Positions 39,293-41,723 of a stretch of DNA of 41,723 nt are shown piece after piece (the stretch's first letter is position 1; every line of letters begins with the position of its first letter). The stretch lies in assembly GCA_002328565.1 (NCBI GenBank), contig DCUU01000063.1, positions 1 to 41,723 on the forward strand. Direction: 5' to 3'. The stretch is from Candidatus Moranbacteria bacterium UBA2206. Its GTDB lineage: Bacteria; Patescibacteriota; Minisyncoccia; Moranbacterales; UBA2206. A program made the translations under genes and the position numbers. Below the pieces are notes generated by a model, which did not search any database, was not told the DNA's origin, and saw nothing but the letters and a program-made list of their open reading frames with translations.

Positions 39293-41074
39293 TTAAAAGA
39301 CTTCGCTTAAATATTTTCCAATTTGAGTTAATTCTTTTTCTTTTTCCGTTTCTTCTTCTTTTTTGAAAGAATCGTCCAAATATTTTTTGATAAAATCTAA
39401 ACATTCTTCTTTTGTTTTGCCAATACTTTTCAAAAATTCAAATTGAATTTTAAAAGCTTCTTTTTCCATTTCGGAAGATGTGTATTCTCCTTTTTTATGA
39501 TATTCCTCCATATATTCATCCAATTTTTCTCCGAGACTTTTATAAAATTCAATGTGTCCAATTTCGTGAATTAGCCATGACATATTTTCATCGGAAATAT
39601 TTTCCTGATCAAAAATTTCTTTTTTTAATATTATAGCTTTTGGTTTAGATGAAGATTTCGAGTCATTCGATCCATAAATGCTTTTCCATTTTTCTTCATC
39701 TCCAATAATGATGACTTCACTTTCAGTAATTCCTTTGTCGCCCAAAAATTTGTTTATTTTTTCCCAATATGGCAATTCAGACATTTTTTTAACTTCAACA
39801 TTTTCAAAATCTTTCAAATTTTCTTCGACATAGGATTTGGTTTCGTTTTTATTATTTTTTCTTGTTATTTCAACAACCTCATTGCCCAGATGCCTTTCTC
39901 TCATCCACTGATTACCTTCTTTATATCTTCTTTGATCAAATGTTAGATATCCTATTGCTGGTCTTGCAGTAATTGGAATCTTGAATTGTTCCTTATATCC
40001 TCCGGCGTTATTTTTTTCTCCAAATGAAAGAAATATATTTTTCCCTGCCTTTATAATTTCTTCGTTCGTTTCTAGCCTGCGATCTTTATCGTCAACAATA
40101 TAAACTTTTTTATTTCTATCTCCTCCTTGTGAATTATTTTGAACAAATTCTAATAATATTTGATCATAATCAACACTATTTTCTCCAAGAATATTCCTTT
40201 CCCGATATTGTTTCGGCATATTTTTTTCAATCCATTCCCAGTTAGGAACAAAGACTGTTGCATCTTGTGGCTCATAATTTTTTCCTTCAGCCTTTTTGAA
40301 TCTTTGGGTTCTACCATCGGGAAGATACTTATAAACCGACCCATTAGCTGTAACAACATTATCTATTGAGGTACCTTTCTCGAATGATTTAATATTCGAA
40401 TTTCTATCTATAACAATTGGCATCTCGCTTTCTGTTTTGTTTTCTCCCATTGGAATGCCTAATCTATTTCTTACCTCTTCTATTTTTTCTTCATCAATTT
40501 TTTTCTGATCTTCTCTTTGCATCCTTAATCCATCACTTTCTACCCCAGCTTGTTGATTATTAGACAACTTAATTTCTTGTCGCCTCGCAATTTCTTCATA
40601 AAGTTTTTTGCCAACCTCTTGATTAATTCCAAAATTATCTCTCAAATATGTGACAAAACCATCCCTTCTGCTTTGCGCATCATAATATTGTTGTTTTTCT
40701 TCTGCTGTCATAAGTGTTACTGGCACATTGTTTTGAAGTAATTCATTTGTTTGCTTATCATATTTATCTATAATTGAAACATCCGCACCTTGAACTAAGC
40801 CCAGTATCACTTTAGAATTTGGAATATTTTTTATTTTTCCAATAGAAAAACTATACAAAGAATTTTCGTCTTGTTTTAAGGCGTCCTGTCTCTGCCTTAC
40901 ACCATCAATATATTTTTCATCTACACTTGACAACGCATCTGGATTTTCAAGATAATGATTCAATTCCTCAATATCATTAGAAATATTTCCCAGATTATTT
41001 ATTCGACTAGCATCGTTTTCACTGATTGGCTTTGTTTGTTCTTTAAAAATTAAATTTTCAGATGGATTTACCAT
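39293..41074 (-). CDS. large cytoplasmic protein with HEIGH zinc-metallopeptidase motif
   Basis: 593 aa, no signal peptide or clear membrane helix. The C-terminal part has HEIGH at H503-H507, with a likely third ligand at E539 (EKEAF), the pattern of a gluzincin-like peptidase. The N-terminal 250 residues are charged and helical (EELNHYLENPD, QEVGKKLYEEIARRQEI), then a middle region with beta-like segments (about 230-420: VFVPNWEWIEKNMPKQYRERN). The gene is AT-rich. I do not recognise a named family; a protease is likely but the substrate is unknown. It lies alone between groES and a tRNA. Confidence 0.7.
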   Translation of the reverse strand: MVNPSENLIFKEQTKPISENDASRINNLGNISNDIEELNHYLENPDALSSVDEKYIDGVRQRQDALKQDENSLYSFSIGKIKNIPNSKVILGLVQGADVSIIDKYDKQTNELLQNNVPVTLMTAEEKQQYYDAQSRRDGFVTYLRDNFGINQEVGKKLYEEIARRQEIKLSNNQQAGVESDGLRMQREDQKKIDEEKIEEVRNRLGIPMGENKTESEMPIVIDRNSNIKSFEKGTSIDNVVTANGSVYKYLPDGRTQRFKKAEGKNYEPQDATVFVPNWEWIEKNMPKQYRERNILGENSVDYDQILLEFVQNNSQGGDRNKKVYIVDDKDRRLETNEEIIKAGKNIFLSFGEKNNAGGYKEQFKIPITARPAIGYLTFDQRRYKEGNQWMRERHLGNEVVEITRKNNKNETKSYVEENLKDFENVEVKKMSELPYWEKINKFLGDKGITESEVIIIGDEEKWKSIYGSNDSKSSSKPKAIILKKEIFDQENISDENMSWLIHEIGHIEFYKSLGEKLDEYMEEYHKKGEYTSSEMEKEAFKIQFEFLKSIGKTKEECLDFIKKYLDDSFKKEEETEKEKELTQIGKYLSEVF

Positions 41075-41099
41075 ATTTATATTTTAATAATTTCCACAA

Positions 41100-41137
41100 G
41101 TATGACATTTTAACTAAACGCAAAGGTATGACATTTC
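41100..41137. repeat. direct repeat upstream of the metalloprotease gene
   Basis: GTATGACATTT occurs at 41100-41110 and 41127-41137, 27 bases apart, in the region before the ATG at 41074. It could be two operator half-sites or a duplication. Confidence 0.4.
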
Positions 41138-41159
41138 TATTTAATTTTGACAAGCCCGC

Positions 41160-41190
41160 TTGAACTATTTCCAGAATATGCTAGTATTAT
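41160..41190 (+). promoter_or_regulatory. promoter candidate of the 41.2-kb small RNA
   Basis: TTGAAC (41160-41165), 16-base spacer, TAGTAT (41182-41187) with TGC just before it; TATTAT overlaps at 41185-41190. A TTGACA also occurs at 41147-41152. Confidence 0.45.
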
Positions 41191-41192
41191 AG

Positions 41193-41296
41193 GCACAAAG
41201 ACCTGTATTCCGAACTGTCGCCGGACGGCGGCGTGGTCAGGATTCCCTGATCTAGGAACGTGGTTGGAAACACCCCCTCTTGGGGTTGTTTTTTAT
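41193..41296 (+). ncRNA. candidate structured small RNA of about 100 nt, unknown family
   Basis: No protein is supported. The RNA can form an outer stem (41200-41211 with 41255-41265), inside which lie two hairpins: CGCC-GGAC-GGCG (41219-41230) and GGTCAGG-ATTC-CCTGATC (41235-41252). It ends in a terminator hairpin (AACACCCC ... GGGGTTGTT) and a T run (41289-41294). A promoter-like site precedes it. It is more GC-rich than its surroundings. It lacks the SRP apical motif and does not match tmRNA, 6S or RNase P in shape or size. Confidence 0.55.
41268..41295 (+). terminator. terminator of the small RNA
   Basis: AACACCCC pairs with GGGGTTGTT with one bulge, followed by TTTTTT on the plus strand. 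Confidence 0.65.
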
Positions 41297-41340
41297 TATC
41301 TAAAATTCCATTCGTCTTCAATTTGTTTTTTAATGATTTG

Positions 41341-41415
41341 TACCGCGTATGGGATTTGAACCCATGATTTCCAGGATGAGAACCTGGCGTCCTAACCGGG
41401 CTAGACGAACGCGGC
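41341..41415 (-). tRNA. tRNA-Glu (anticodon CTC)
   Basis: 75 nt. The acceptor GCCGCGT pairs with ACGCGGT (G1-U72). The anticodon stem CCAGG/CCTGG encloses TTCTCAT, anticodon CTC. The T arm is ATGGG-TTCAAAT-CCCAT. The 5' part TTCGTCTAG is typical of tRNA-Glu. CCA is not encoded. The tRNA is on the minus strand, facing the small RNA. Confidence 0.93.
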
Positions 41416-41539
41416 ATAAACCAAAAAGACTACCTTTATAATCTAGCAACAATCTAATGTTTAATCAAGATATAGGCAAAAAACAAAACTTTTACTATTT
41501 TTCAATTTTTTGCTATACTTATATTGAAAAAAGTCTGTT

Positions 41540-41723
41540 ATGGCGAAAAAGAAAATCGACAAAAAAATTTCAAGTCTAGAAGCCTCTTTTGAGGATGTTT
41601 TAGTTTGCCAAAAAACTAGCACCGGAACATTAGTAGAAATCCTTATCCAAAAACCAGAAAACATAACCCAGGAAAATCTAGGGACGCTGGCGGGAATCTT
41701 GGAAGTAAATGATGAGTCAAGCG
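41540..41723 (+). CDS. unknown protein, 5' part only
   Basis: 61 codons are visible from the ATG at 41540, running off the right edge without a stop. The start is MAKKKIDKKISSLEASFEDV, and later residues include VEILIQKPENITQENLG. No signal peptide or membrane segment is seen. An extended -10 promoter (TTGCTATACT, about 41510-41519) lies upstream. I cannot assign a family from this piece. Confidence 0.6.
   Translation, partial: MAKKKIDKKISSLEASFEDVLVCQKTSTGTLVEILIQKPENITQENLGTLAGILEVNDESS

Noticed and set aside
41193..41296. SRP (4.5S) RNA at 41.2 kb
   Set aside because: A GGUCAGG is present, but the conserved GGAAGGAAGCAGCC-type apical part is absent, so the identity was not claimed.
1..41723. 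CRISPR array or UGA-to-Gly recoding
   Set aside because: No regularly spaced direct repeats were seen. TGA serves as a stop in two genes and no recognised protein is broken by TGA.

Overview
The window is AT-rich, gene-dense and bacterial. Almost every gene lies on the minus strand; the exceptions are a two-gene plus-strand block at 22.7-24.8 kb, a candidate small RNA at 41.2 kb and a partial gene at the right edge. Short compact genes, strictly anaerobic deoxynucleotide synthesis, very large secreted Cys-rich proteins, and a high load of palindromic spacer elements suggest a Patescibacteria/CPR (Parcubacteria-like) organism. This is an inference from style and content; the window holds no rRNA to prove it. 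The genetic code looks standard. TAA and TAG are the usual stops, and only two genes (5714 and 15894) end in TGA.

Layout. 0-1.4 kb: an ApbE flavin transferase (cut by the edge) and two small membrane-anchored proteins. 1.4-5.6 kb: an anaerobic ribonucleotide reductase operon transcribed nrdR - nrdD - small protein - nrdG, with a promoter and a good NrdR-box match at 5585-5639. The small 83-aa protein repeats the glycyl-radical C-terminus of NrdD behind its own two CxxC pairs. It may be a stand-alone 'spare part' for NrdD, like GrcA/YfiD for pyruvate formate-lyase. This is the best candidate here for an undescribed system. 5.7-14.2 kb: a DUF805 protein and a surface locus of two giant secreted proteins (1079 and 1346 aa) built from a repeated Cys module; the larger ends in a PA14 domain. 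14.4-18.8 kb: ftsZ and ftsA split by a divergent, very AT-rich isocitrate/isopropylmalate dehydrogenase-like gene, then dgkA and ybeY. 19.4-22.7 kb: lepB-hisS-hinT-rpsU-yqeY ending in a clear terminator. 22.7-24.8 kb: LCP transferase and pth. 25-26.7 kb: a non-coding repeat region and two small membrane proteins. 26.8-35.8 kb: DNA repair (AAG, RarA), MltG, PCMT, YjbQ, then a redox/metabolic set (TrxA, TrxB, NUDIX, malic enzyme) and isoprenoid carrier genes (UppS, polyprenyl synthase). 35.9-39.3 kb: a two-gene NYN cassette and groES-groEL under a CIRCE operator. 39.3-41.7 kb: a large HEIGH metalloprotease, a candidate structured small RNA, tRNA-Glu(CTC) and a partial gene.

A strong theme is spacer DNA. 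At least six families of palindromic elements fill the gaps between genes, often ending within a few bases of a start or stop codon. Three further palindromes lie in frame inside nrdG, nrdD and pth. Gene content points to a fermentative anaerobe with its own cell-division and peptidoglycan-carrier machinery, thioredoxin-based redox control, heat-shock control through HrcA, and deoxynucleotide control through NrdR.
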